Source: Hordeum vulgare subsp. vulgare (Eukaryota; Streptophyta; Magnoliopsida; Poales; Poaceae). Taken from it: 64,000 bases of DNA. The DNA is taken from positions 26,257,001 to 26,321,000 of the forward strand of contig NC_058524.1 in assembly GCF_904849725.1 (NCBI RefSeq), in the 5' to 3' direction. This document shows positions 47,725 to 58,400 of the stretch, in pieces. The first letter of the stretch is position 1; the number at the start of each line of letters is the position of its first letter. The notes beneath the pieces are model-generated. The model saw only the letters and a program-made list of their open reading frames with translations. It ran no database searches and had not been told where the DNA came from. The translations under genes and the position numbers were made by a program.

Positions 47725-49548
47725 TGTTGGGGAACGTCGCATGGGAAACAAAAATTTTCCTACGCGCACGAAGACCTATCATGGTGATGTCCATCTACGA
47801 GAGGGGATGAGTGATCTACGTACCCTTGTAGATCGTACAGCAGAAGCGTTAGAGAACGCGGTTGATGTAGTGGAACGTCCTCACGACCCTCGATCCGCCC
47901 CGCGAACAATCCCGCGACCAGTCCCACGATCTAGTACCGAACGGACGGCACCTCCGCGTTCAGCACGCGTACAGCTCGACGATGATCTCGGCCTTCTTGA
48001 TCCAGCAAGAGAGACGGAGAGGTAGGAGAGTTCTCCGGCAGCGTGACGGCGCTCCGGAGGTTGGTGATGACCTTGTTTCAGCAAGGCTCCGCCCGAGCTC
48101 CGCAGAAACGCGATCTAGAGGAAAAACCGTGGAGGTATGTGGTCGGGCTGCCGTGGAAAAGTCGTATCAAATCAGCCCTAAAACCTCCGTATATATAGGT
48201 GGGAGGGAGGGGGCCTTGCCTTGGGCTCCAAGGACCCTCAAGGGGGTCGGCCGAGCCAAGGGGGAGGACTCTCCCCCCCAAACCGAGTTGGACTAGGTTT
48301 GGTGGGAGGGAGTCCTCCTCCCTTCCCACCTCCTCCCCTTTTTTTTCCTCTTGATTTTTCTTCTCTTGGCGCATAGACCACTTGTGGGCTGTCCCACCAG
48401 CCCACTAAGGGCTGGTGTGTCTCCCTCAAGGCCTATGGGCTTCCCCGGGGTGGGTTGCCCCCCCCCCCCCCCCGGTGAACTTCCGGAACCCATTCGTCAT
48501 TCCCGGTACATTCCCGGTAACTCCGAAAACCTTCCGGTAATCAAATGAGGTCATCCTATATATCAATCTTCGTTTCCGCACCATTCCGGAAACCCTCGTG
48601 ACGTCCGTGATCTCATCCGGGACTCCGAACAACATTCGGTAACCAACCATATTACTCAAATACGCATAAAACAACGTCGAACCCTTAAGTGTGTAGACCC
48701 TGCGGGTTCGAGAACTATGTAGACATGACCCGAGAGACTCCTCGGTCAATATCCAATAGCGGGACCTGGATGCCCATATTGGATCCTACATATTCTTCAA
48801 AGATCTTATCGTTTGAACCTCAGTGCCAAGGATTCGTATAATCCCGTATGTCATTCCCTTTGTCCTTCGGTATGTTACTTGCCCGAGATTCGATCGTCAG
48901 TATCCGCATACCTATTTCAATCTCGTTTACCGGCAAGTCTCTTTACTCGTTCCGTAATACAAGATCCCGCAACTTACACTAAGTTACATTGCTTGCAAGG
49001 CTTGTGTGTGATGTTGTATTACCGAGTGGGCCCCGAGATACCTCTCCGTCACACGGAGTGACAAATCCCAGTCTTGATCCATACTAACTCAACTAACACC
49101 TTCGGAGATACCTGTAGAGCATCTTTATAGTCACCCAGTTACGTTGCAACGTTTGATACACACAAAGCATTCCTCCGGTGTCAGTGAGTTATATGATCTC
49201 ATGGTCATAGGAATAAATACTTGACATGCAGAAAACAGTAGCAACAAAATGACACGATCAACATGCTACGTCTATTAGTTTGGTCTAGTCCATCACGTGA
49301 TTCTCCCAATGACGTGATCCAGTTATCAAGCAACAACACCTTGTTCATAATCAGAAGACACTGACTATCATCGATCAACTGGCTAGCCAACTAGAGGCAT
49401 GCTAGGGACGGTGTTTTGTCTATGTATCCACACATGTAAATGAGTCTTCATTCAATACAATTATAGCATGGATAATAAACTATTATCTTGATACATGAAT
49501 TATAATAATAACTATATTTATTATTGCCTCTAGGGCATAATTCCAACA
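47725..49548 (-). repeat. 3' LTR of the Copia element at 47725-56661
   Basis: 1824 bp. It contains a run of about 16 C at 48459-48474, much longer than the matching run in the other LTR (55578-55583), a sign of replication or sequencing slippage. Frames within it (such as 47741-48025) are LTR read-throughs. Confidence 0.93.
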
Positions 49549-49563
49549 GTCTCCCACTTGCAC
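49549..49563 (-). other. Polypurine tract of the Copia element (minus)
   Basis: GTCTCCCACTTGCAC on plus is the inverse of the family's GTGCAAGTGGGAGAC and directly abuts the 3' LTR. Confidence 0.8.
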
Positions 49564-49600
49564 TAGAGTCAATAATCCAGCCCTCACATCACCATGTGAA

Positions 49601-52270
49601 TTACATTGTAATAAATCTAACACCCATACAGTTCTGGTGTCGATCATGTTTTGGCCGTGGAAGAGGTTTAGTCAGTGGGTCTGCTACATTCAAATCCGTG
49701 TGCACTTTGCATATATTTACGTCCTCTTCCTCGACGTAGTCGCGGATGTGGTTGAAGCGTCGTTTGATGTGTCTGGTCTTCTTGTGAAACCGTGGTTCCT
49801 TTGCTAAAGCAATGGCACCAGTGTTGTCACAGAACAAGGTTATTGGATTCAGTGCGCTTGGCACCACTCCAAGATCCGTCATGAACTGCTTCATCCAGAC
49901 ACCCTCCTTAGCCGCCTCCGAGGCAGCCATGTACTCCGCTTCACATGTAGAATCTGCTACGACGCTTTGCTTGGAACTGCACCAGCTTACTGCACCCCCA
50001 TTAAGAATAAATACGTATCCGGTTTGCGACTTAGAGTCGTCCGGATCTGTGTCAAAGCTTGCATCGACGTAACCTTTTACGGCGAGCTCTTCGTCACCTC
50101 CATACACGAGAAACATCTCCTTAGTCCTTTTCAGGTACTTCAGGATATTCTTGACCGCTGTCCAGTGATCCACTCCTGGATTACTCTGGAACCTACCCGC
50201 CATACTTATGGCCAGGCTAACATCCGGTCTAGTGCACAGCATCGCATACATGATAGAACCTATGGCTGAAGCATAGGGGATGGAGCGCATATGCTCTCTA
50301 TCTTCATCAGTTGCTGGGCACTGAGTCTTACTCAATCTCGTACCTTGTAAAACTGGCAAGAACCCTTTCTTGGACTGTTCCATTTTGAACCTCTTCAAAA
50401 CTTTATCAAGGTATGTGCTTTGTGAAAGTCCTATCAGGCGTTTTGATCTATCCCTATAGATCTTAATGCCTAGAATGTAAGCAGCTTCTCCTAGGTCCTT
50501 CATAGAGAAACTTTTATTCAAGTAACCTTTTATGCTCTCCAAAAGCTCTACGTTGTTTCCAATCAGTAATATGTCATCCACATATAATATTAGAAACGCC
50601 ACAGAGCTCCCACTCACTTTCTTGTAAATACAGGATTCTCCAACCACTTGTATAAACCCAAATGCTTTGATCACCTCATCAAAGCGTTTGTTCCAACTCC
50701 GAGATGCTTGTGCCAGTCCATAAATGGATCGCTGGAGCTTGCACACCTTGTCAGCATTTTTAGGATCGACAAAACCTTCGGGTTGCATCATATACAACTC
50801 TTCCTTAAGAAAACCGTTAAGGAACGCCGTTTTGACATCCATCTGCCAGATTTCATAATCGAAAAATGCAGCTATTGCTAACATGATTCTGACGGACTTA
50901 AGCATCGCTACGGGTGAGAAAGTTTCATCGTAGTCAACTCCTGGAACTTGCGAAAAACCCTTTGCCACAAGTCGAGCTTTATAAACGGTCACATTACCGT
51001 CAGCGTCCGTCTTCTTCTTAAAGATCCATTTGTTCTGAATAGCCTTGCGGCCTTCAGGTAGTATCTCCAAAGTCCACACTTTGTTCTCATACATGGATCC
51101 TATCTTGGATTTCATGGCTTCTAGCCATTTTTTGGAATCTGGGCCCACCATTGCTTCTTCATAATTTGCAGGTTCATTGTTGTCTAACAACATGATTGAT
51201 AAGACGGGATTACCGTACCACTCTGGAGCAGCGCGTGATCTCGTCGACCTGCGTGGTTCAACAGAAACTTGAACTGGAGTTTCATGATCATCATCATTAA
51301 CTTCCTCCTCAACCGGCGTCGCAACGACAGAGGTTTCCCCTTGCCCTGCGCCACCATCCAGAGGGATGAGAGGTTCGACAACCTCGTCAAGTTCTATCTT
51401 CCTCCCACTCAATTCTCTCGAGAGAAACTCCTTCTCGAGAAAAGCTCCGTTTTTAGCAACAAACACTTTGCCCTCGGATTTGAGATAGAAGGTGTACCCA
51501 ACTGTCTCTTTTGGGTAACCTATGAAGACGCACTTTTCCGCTTTGGGTTCCAGCTTTTCAGGCTGAAGCTTTTTGACATAAGCATCACATCCCCAAACTT
51601 TAAGAAACGATAACTTTGGCCTTTTGCCATACCACAGTTCGTATGGTGTCGTCTCAACGGATTTTGATGGTGCCCTATTTAAAGTGAATACAGCTGTTTC
51701 TAATGCATAACCCCAAAATGATAACGGCAAATCAGTAAGAGACATCATAGATCGCACCATCTCTAACAAAGTACGATTACGACGTTCGGACACACCATTA
51801 CGCTGTGGTGTTCCAGGCGGTGTCAACTGTGAAACAATTCCACATTTTCTTAAGTGATCACCAAACTCGAAACTCAGATATTCACCCCCACGATCAGACC
51901 GTAGGAACTTGATCTTCTTGTTACGATGATTTTCCACTTCACTCTGAAATTGCTTGAAGTTTTCAAATGTTTCATACTTGTGCTTCATCAAGTAGACATA
52001 ACCATACCTACTCAAATCGTCAGTGAAGGTGAGAAAATAACGATATCCGCCGCGTGCCTCCACGCTTATTGGACCACATACATCGGTATGTATGATTTCC
52101 AATAAGTCACTTGCACGCTCCATTGTTCCGGAGAACGGAGTCTTAGTCATCTTGCCCATGAGGCATGGTTCGCACGTGTCAAGTGAATCAAAGTCAAGTG
52201 ACTCCAAAAGTCCATCAACATGGAGTTTCTTCATGCGCTTTACACAATATGACCTAAGCGTCAGTGCCAC
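49601..52270 (-). CDS. Copia pol: integrase, reverse transcriptase, RNase H (889 codons open)
   Basis: Integrase: zinc-domain cysteines at C33/C36, then D63 (HTDVCGP), D126 (RSDRGGEY) and E162 (NGVSERRNR), the D-D-35-E triad. RT: KNKWIF-type motif (NKWIFKKK, ~413), D478 (QMDVKTAFLNGF) and YVDD at 563-566. RNase H: D736 (GYVDAS), E779 (CEAEYMA) and D815 (LFCDNT). All catalytic residues appear present. The C-terminus overlaps the run to the polypurine tract, as usual. The HH part of the integrase zinc domain lies across a break: the gag-side frame ends with a stop at 52261 and one base is missing just downstream, near 52245-52250, compared with the pattern at 21260-21290. The true translation start is therefore not at 52270; the protein would normally be cut from a gag-pol polyprotein. 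Confidence 0.92.
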   Translation of the reverse strand: MALTLRSYCVKRMKKLHVDGLLESLDFDSLDTCEPCLMGKMTKTPFSGTMERASDLLEIIHTDVCGPISVEARGGYRYFLTFTDDLSRYGYVYLMKHKYETFENFKQFQSEVENHRNKKIKFLRSDRGGEYLSFEFGDHLRKCGIVSQLTPPGTPQRNGVSERRNRTLLEMVRSMMSLTDLPLSFWGYALETAVFTLNRAPSKSVETTPYELWYGKRPKLSFLKVWGCDAYVKKLQPEKLEPKAEKCVFIGYPKETVGYTFYLKSEGKVFVAKNGAFLEKEFLSRELSGRKIELDEVVEPLIPLDGGAGQGETSVVATPVEEEVNDDDHETPVQVSVEPRRSTRSRAAPEWYGNPVLSIMLLDNNEPANYEEAMVGPDSKKWLEAMKSKIGSMYENKVWTLEILPEGRKAIQNKWIFKKKTDADGNVTVYKARLVAKGFSQVPGVDYDETFSPVAMLKSVRIMLAIAAFFDYEIWQMDVKTAFLNGFLKEELYMMQPEGFVDPKNADKVCKLQRSIYGLAQASRSWNKRFDEVIKAFGFIQVVGESCIYKKVSGSSVAFLILYVDDILLIGNNVELLESIKGYLNKSFSMKDLGEAAYILGIKIYRDRSKRLIGLSQSTYLDKVLKRFKMEQSKKGFLPVLQGTRLSKTQCPATDEDREHMRSIPYASAIGSIMYAMLCTRPDVSLAISMAGRFQSNPGVDHWTAVKNILKYLKRTKEMFLVYGGDEELAVKGYVDASFDTDPDDSKSQTGYVFILNGGAVSWCSSKQSVVADSTCEAEYMAASEAAKEGVWMKQFMTDLGVVPSALNPITLFCDNTGAIALAKEPRFHKKTRHIKRRFNHIRDYVEEEDVNICKVHTDLNVADPLTKPLPRPKHDRHQNCMGVRFITM

Positions 52271-53580
52271 AAAAATATGGCGCTATCATTGTTTACTCTA
52301 ACTCTTTTGGTCTCAATGTTATGTATATGCGTATCGCTATCAAGATTCAATATGAACAATCCTCTCACATTCGGTGCATGACCATAAAAGATGTAACTCA
52401 TAGAAATAGAACAACCATTATTCTCAGACTTAAAAGAGTAACCGTCTCGCAATAAACAAGATCCAGATATAATGTTCATGCTCAACGCAGGCACTAAATA
52501 ACAATGATTTAAGTTCATCACTAATCCCGATGGTAGCTGAAGTGACACTGTGCCGACGGCGATTGCATCAACCTTGGAACCGTTTCCTATGCGCATCGTC
52601 ACTTCGTCTTTCGCCAGCCTTCGTCTATTCCGCAGTTCCTGTTTCGAGTTGCAAACATGAGCAACAGAACCGGTATCGAATACCCAGGCACTACTACGAG
52701 AGCCGGTTAAGTACACATAAATAACATGTATATCAAATATACCTGATTTTTCTTTGCCCGCCTTCTTATCTGCCAGATACTTGGGGCAATTGCGCTTCCA
52801 GTGACCCATACCCTTGCAATAGAAGCACTCTGTTTCAGGCTTAGGTCCAGCCTTGGGTTTCTTCGGCGGATTGGCAACATGCTTGCTGCTCTTCTTCGAA
52901 TTGCCCTTCTTGCCTTTGCCGTTTCTCTTGAAACTAGTGATCTTGCTCACCATCAACACTTGATGCTCTTTACGGAGTTCAGACTCTGCGACTTTCAGCA
53001 TCGCAAACAACTCGCCGGGAGACTTGTTCATCTCTTGCATGTTGTAGTTCAACACAAAGCCTTTATAGCTTGGCGGCAGTGATTGAAGGATTCTGTCAGT
53101 GATAGCTTCTTGCGGGAGTTCAATCCCCAGCTCAGCTAGACGGTTTGAGTACCCAGACATTTTGAGCACATGTTCACTGACAGACGAGTTTTCCTCCATC
53201 TTGCAAGCATAGAATTTATCGGAGGTCTCATGCCTCTCGATCCGGGCGTTCTTCTGAAAGATAAACTCCAACTCCTGGAACATCTCAAATGCTCCATGAC
53301 GCTCAAAGCGACGTTGAAGTCCCGGTTCTAAGCCATAGAAGACTGCACATTGAACTATTGAGTAGTCCTCCTTACGTGCTAACCAAGCGTTCTTAACATT
53401 CTGATCAGCCGTAGCGGGTGGTTCATCTCCTAGCGCAGCATTAAGGACATAATCCTTCTTCCCAGCTTGTAAAATTAGCTTAAGATTACGAGCCCAGTCT
53501 ACAAAGTTGCTTCCATCATCTTTCAACTTAGCTTTCTCTAGGAACGTATTAAAATTTAGGATGACTGTCGCGTGAGCCAT
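52261..53580 (-). CDS. Copia gag-protease (439 codons)
   Basis: Starts MAHATVILNFNTFLEKAKL at ATG 53580, the family's usual gag start. Residues ~25-205 match the UBN2/Copia gag domain (DWARNLKLIL, HGAFEMFQEL, LQSLPPSYKGF). A basic stretch follows (KRNGKGKKGNSKK), then a CCHC knuckle C252-C255-H260-C265 (CFYCKGMGHWKRNC). The aspartic protease has D302 in WVFDTGSVAHVC. It ends at the integrase border (IFLWH) with a stop where the family has a cysteine codon. Gag forms the virus-like particle and packages RNA; protease matures the polyprotein. This copy could in principle make gag and protease, but not the fused integrase-RT without read-through of the break. Confidence 0.93.
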   Translation of the reverse strand: MAHATVILNFNTFLEKAKLKDDGSNFVDWARNLKLILQAGKKDYVLNAALGDEPPATADQNVKNAWLARKEDYSIVQCAVFYGLEPGLQRRFERHGAFEMFQELEFIFQKNARIERHETSDKFYACKMEENSSVSEHVLKMSGYSNRLAELGIELPQEAITDRILQSLPPSYKGFVLNYNMQEMNKSPGELFAMLKVAESELRKEHQVLMVSKITSFKRNGKGKKGNSKKSSKHVANPPKKPKAGPKPETECFYCKGMGHWKRNCPKYLADKKAGKEKSGIFDIHVIYVYLTGSRSSAWVFDTGSVAHVCNSKQELRNRRRLAKDEVTMRIGNGSKVDAIAVGTVSLQLPSGLVMNLNHCYLVPALSMNIISGSCLLRDGYSFKSENNGCSISMSYIFYGHAPNVRGLFILNLDSDTHIHNIETKRVRVNNDSAIFLWH

Positions 53581-54836
53581 GATCTACAACACAAATATAT
53601 TCAAAGTGGACTTAGACTATGTTCAAGATAATTAGAGTTCAACTTAATCAAATTATATGCTAAACTCCCACTCAAAAAGTACATCTCTCTAGTCATTTGA
53701 GTGGTTCATGATCCACTTACACTATCCCAAGTCCGATCATCACGTGAGTTGAGTATAGTTTCAGTGGTAAGCATCCCTATGCTAATCATATCAACTATAT
53801 GATTCATGATCGACCTTTCGGTCTCATGTGTTCCGAGGCCATGTCTGCACATGCTAGGCTCGTCAAGCTTAACCCGAGTGTTCCACGTGCGCAACTGTTT
53901 TGCACCCGTTGTATGTGAACGTTGAGTCTATCACACCCGATCATCACGTGGTGTCTCGAAACGACGAACTGTAGCAACGGTGCACAGTCGGGGAGAACAC
54001 AATTTCGTCTTGAAATTTTAGTGAGAGATCACCTCATAATGCTACCGTCGTTCTAAGCAAAATAAGGTGCATAAAAGGATTAACATCACATGCAATTCAT
54101 AAGTGACATGATATGGCCATCATCACGTGCTTCTTGATCTCCATCACCAAAGCACCGGCACGATCTTCTTGTCACCGGCGCCACACCATGATCATCCATC
54201 AACGTGTTGCCATCGGGGTTGTCGTGCTACTTATGCTATTACTACTAAAGCTACATCCTAGCAAAATAGTAAACGCATCTGCAAGCACAAATGTTAGTAT
54301 AAAGACAACCCTATGGCTCCTGCCGGTTGCCGTACCATCGACGTGCAAGTCGATATTTCTATTACAACATGATCATCTCATACATCCAATATATCACATC
54401 ACATCGTTGGCCATATCACATCACAATCATACCCTGCAAAAACAAGTTAGACGTCCTCTAATTTTGTTGTTGCATGTTTTACGTGGTGACCAAGGGTATC
54501 TAGTAGGATCGCATCTTACTTACGCAAACACCACAACAGAGATATATGAGTTGCGATTTAACCTCATCCAAGGACCTCCTCGGTCAAATCCGATTCAACT
54601 AAAGTTGGAGAAACCGTCACTTGCCAGTCATCTTTGAGCAAAGGGGGTTACTCGTAACGATGAAACCAGTCTCTCGTAAGCGTACGAGTAATGTCGGTCC
54701 AAGCCGCTTCAATCCAACAATACCGCGGAATCAAGAAAAGACTAAGGAGGGCAGAAAAACGCACATCACCGCCCACAAAAACTTTTGTGTTCTACTCGAG
54801 AAGACATCTACGCATGAACCTAGCTCATGATGCCAC
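53581..54836 (-). other. Leader and primer-binding site of the Copia element
   Basis: The primer site (inverse of GCTCATGATGCCA, 54823-54835) abuts the 5' LTR. The ~1.25-kb leader is colinear with 18756-19985. An antisense 174-codon frame (54113-54637 plus) has a same-length relative at 18955-19479 on minus in the other element. It begins MAIITCFLISITKAPARSSC and is hydrophobic. It is treated as a by-product because the few differences between copies are mostly amino-acid-changing. Confidence 0.8.
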
Positions 54837-56661
54837 TGTTGGGGAACGTCGCATGGGAAACAAAAATTTTCCTACGCGCACGAAGACCTATCATGGTGAT
54901 GTCCATCTACGAGAGGGGATGAGTGATCTACGTACCCTTGTAGATCGTACAGCAGAAGCGTTAGAGAACGCGGTTGATGTAGTGGAACGTCCTCACGTCC
55001 CTCGATCCGCCCCGCGAACAATCCCGCGATCAGTCCCACGATCTAGTACCGAACGGACGACACCTCCGCGTTCAACACACGTACAGCTCGACGATGATCT
55101 CGGCCTTCTTGATCCAGCAAGAGAGACGGAGAGGTAGGAGAGTTCTCCGGCAGCGTGACGGCTCTCCGGAGGTTGGTGATGACCTTGTCTCAGCAGGGCT
55201 CCGCCCGAGCTCCGCAGAAACGCGATCTAGAGGAAAAACCGTGGAGGTATGTGGTCGGGCTGCCGTGGAAAAGTCGTATCAAATCAGCCCTAAAACCTCC
55301 GTATATATAGGTGGGAGGGAGGGGGCCTTGCCTTGGGGTCCAAGGACCCTCAAGGGGGTCGGCCGAGCCAAGGGGGAGGACTCTCCCCCCCCAAACCGAG
55401 TTGGACTAGGTTTGGTGGGAGGGAGTCCTCCTCCCTTCCCAACTCCTCCCCTTTTTTTTTTCTTTTCCTCTTGATTTTTCTTCTCTTGGCGCATAGACCA
55501 CTTGTGGGCTGTCCCACCAGCCCACTAAGGGCTGGTGTGTCTCCCTCAAGGCCTATGGGCTTCCCCGGGGTGGGTTGCCCCCCCCGGTGAACTTCCGGAA
55601 CCCATTTGTCATTCCCGGTACATTCCCGGTAACTCCGAAAACCTTCCGGTAATCAAATGAGGTCATCCTATATATCAATCTTCGTTTCCGGACCATTCCG
55701 GAAACCCTCGTGACGTCCGTGATCTCATCCGGGACTCCGAACAACATACGGTAACCAACCATATAACTCAAATACGCATAAAACAACGTCGAACCCTTAA
55801 GTGTGCAGACCCTACGGGTTCGAGAACTATGTAGACATGACCCGAGAGACTCCTCGGTCAATATCCAATAGCGGGACCTGGATGCCCATATTGGATCCTA
55901 CATATTCTACGAAGATCTTATCGTTTGAACCTCAGTGCCAAGGATTCGTATAATCCCGTATGTCATTCCCTTTGTCCTTCGGTATGTTACTTGCCCAAGA
56001 TTCGATCGTCAGTATCCGCATACCTATTTCAATCTCGTTTACCGGCAAGTCTCTTTACTCGTTCTGTAATACAAGATCCCGCAACTTACACTAAGTTACA
56101 TTGCTTGCAAGGCTTGTGTGTGATGCTGTATTACCGAGTGGGCCCCGAGATACCTCTCCGTTACACGGAGTGACAAATCCCAGTCTTGATCCATACTAAC
56201 TCAACTAACACCTTCGGAGATACCTGTAGAGCATCTTTATAGTCACCCAGTTACGTTGCGACGTTTGATACACACAAAGCATTCCTCCGGTGTCAGTGAG
56301 TTATATGATCTCATGGTCATAGGAATAAATACTTGACACACAGAAAACAGTAGCAAGAAAATGACACGATCAACATGCTACGTCTATTAGTTTGGGTCTA
56401 GTCCATCACGTGATTCTCCCAATGACGTGATCCAGTTATCAAGCAACAACACCTTGTTCATAATCAGAAGACACTGACTATCATCGATCAACTGGCTAGC
56501 CTACTAGAGGCATGCTAGGGACGGTGTTTTGTCTATGTATCCACACATGTAAATGAGTCTTCATTCAATACAATTATAGCATGGATAATAAACTATTATC
56601 TTGATACAGGAATTATAATAATAACTATATTTATTATTGCCTCTAGGGCATAATTCCAACA
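54837..56661 (-). repeat. 5' LTR of the Copia element at 47725-56661
   Basis: 1825 bp. On minus the TATA-type CTATATATAC is at 55301-55310. Begins (minus) TGTTGGAATTATGCCC and ends GTTCCCCAACA. Confidence 0.93.
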
Positions 56662-56706
56662 AGTCATGCACGTGTACCAAGGTAGTCAATTTGACCAACT
56701 TAATAA

Positions 56707-57130
56707 GAAGTGAGCGTGGCCGAACACCTGGCGGGTGTGGTGGATGGGCAGCTGCCGGTATCCCTGCCCGCGTGGCCCTGGAAAGATCGCCCAGGAGAGC
56801 GGGATGGAGGCTGCCACGAAATCGGCGGGAAAATGACCTTTTCCAGCGGCGGGGCAGGGGCTGTGGGCAGGTGGGCGGCATCGGGATAGGCATGACGGCA
56901 AGGTGTCCTGTGGTGCGCGAGGGCGAATCTAGCGGGGAAAAGGCGTGTCCTTCTGCCGGAGCCCCCAAATGCCCCCAGCGCGATGGGTTTGGCCAGCCCA
57001 AAAAATGGGCGCAACAGGAGAAAAACAAGGTCCTGGGGACACGACTGAGCGTTTTTTTAGCGTCGGCGACAAAAAAAGGGCATTGAGGGGGGGGGGGGGC
57101 TGTTAGGGGAGCGGCTGGAGATGCTCTCAC
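56707..57130. other. GC-rich patch with MITE-like terminus
   Basis: About 420 bp of GC-rich sequence ending GGCTGGAGATGCTCTCAC. Its inverse, GAGCATCTCCAGCCGC, resembles the ends of common grass MITE-like families. Open frames here (149 codons plus, 189 minus) are Ala/Pro/Arg-biased and unlikely genes. It contains a G13-14 run near 57087-57100. Class not determined. Confidence 0.35.
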
Positions 57131-57829
57131 ATATTCATGTCCAAACTTGTGACAAGCAGCTAGCCTCGAAGGTGCTCATGCATCCCGGTCAAGCACCACG
57201 GATACTAGAACCATGACACTCTGCTTTCCGACCAACATCACCATATCCAGACTGCTTAACACGGCAAGATACTGACCCCACTCGGCTCCGACCACCCGAA
57301 GTCTACATGATGCTTGGATATTCATTTCAGGTGTTGAGAACCATATCAAGTATCTTTAAGAGACGAAAAATTAATTTTAAGAGAAAAAAACATGTGGACC
57401 AACTTAAGAACTGTGCGGTATTAGAGAAGTAATCAACCGTGTGTCCTCGTTCCATATGTCTACAAAAGAACAAAAAAAATCTATCCAAGTCATTATTTTC
57501 TATGCGAGCTACAATACTCATATGATTTTATTTTATGGAACATTGTACACCGTATCACAACCAAAAAATGTTATAAAACATGTCCTAGCTCAAACATGAG
57601 GGGGGCTAGTGTGAAGAAGGGAAGGAATGGATACAAAACTTTGTCTCCACGGTTCGAACATTGATTTGTACCCAAACCAAAATGGTTCAAGTATTAAGCT
57701 TGAGAGCTGCCGAGAAGGTAGAGATCACTTACCGCTTTCTCTCAAGATGTAGAATTCATTTGTTAGTGTTGCAAGGATGTAATCGTAGTTTATCATCTTT
57801 AGGCATAAGTTATAAATGACCACATACCA
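57131..57829. other. Unassigned sequence, no gene seen
   Basis: About 700 bp, moderately A/T-rich, without an open frame above 65 codons, repeat structure or recognised terminus. Confidence 0.5.
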
Positions 57830-58400
57830 GAAGGTGGTTTTGAGTGCGTCCAAGCAACACTTGGCGCTGAAGATTTCTTTCCATAAAAGTGAGCTATTCC
57901 GTTTCGGCGAGGGTGCAATATATGATTACGTAGACATGCAGCATAATTGTTTGGATGTGGAATCAGACAGATACCCCTATGTTACCTAGGTATTATGATA
58001 CTTTATCATAGAATCATAAATGGTGATTGTAAAAGGGTGGAAGAAAGATTGGAGGCGGTACCATGTTGTGAAAGAAAAACGATTGTCCTCTATGTAAAAT
58101 CTATCATAATTAACTTATGCCTTACTAGTTTGATACATTATTATACACAATGTAGTTCTTTGAATCCCTTGCGGCCAAAGATAGGACGCTACCGATGAGG
58201 AGGAGATTGGGACCATGTCGTGGCATGACCTTGGTAGTACGAAAGGTGCTGAGTAGGGTGGTGACATGGAACGAGGATGAAAATTCCATGGGAAGCAAAC
58301 TTCTAGTAGATATGTATTTGAAAGTTGTCCTTCATCTGCTTGGTACATCTCCACAAATAAATTTTGTTGGAAAGTTGCCCTTATTATGATATCTCGTTGA
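57830..58400 (+). pseudogene. Non-LTR reverse transcriptase fragment, decayed
   Basis: Around 57860 the plus strand reads LALKISFHKSELFRFGEGA, the segment after the YADD motif in plant LINE-type RTs ('LKINFHKSE.F.FG'). Then 57947-58080 reads MFGCGIRQIPLCYLGIMIL and DCKRVEERLEAVPC, matching the 'PFRYLGIPIHYRRL..DWKRVEERLEARL' thumb region, followed by a degraded 'LINS.L' part. No catalytic core is present. The segment is a C-terminal RT scrap that was tandemly copied. Confidence 0.7.

Larger units (their letters stand above)
47725..56661 (-). mobile_element. BARE/WIS/Angela-type Copia retrotransposon, nearly intact
   Basis: 8937 bp on the minus strand. LTRs are 47725-49548 (3') and 54837-56661 (5'), with TG...CA ends and the target duplication AGTCA (47720-47724, 56662-56666). 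Minus-strand order: 5' LTR, primer site, ~1.25-kb leader, gag-protease, integrase-RT-RNase H, polypurine tract, 3' LTR. That is the Copia domain order. By eye the LTRs differ at about 25-30 positions (~1.5%), more than the pair at 16935/23727. The coding region is interrupted only around 52250-52270. Confidence 0.95.
47699..56706 (+). mobile_element. Stowaway-like MITE fragment split by a Copia element
   Basis: TA then CTCCCTTCATCTCAG at 47697-47713 is a Stowaway-type terminal repeat. After the Copia insertion (47725-56661) it resumes at 56667 as TGCACGTGTACCAAGG to about 56706. Only about 66 bp of the MITE is recognisable; the right terminus is lost. The coordinates span the insertion. Confidence 0.55.

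Noticed and set aside
56561..57130. 189-codon minus frame
   Set aside because: Pro/Arg-rich, crosses the Copia LTR boundary and includes a long C run.
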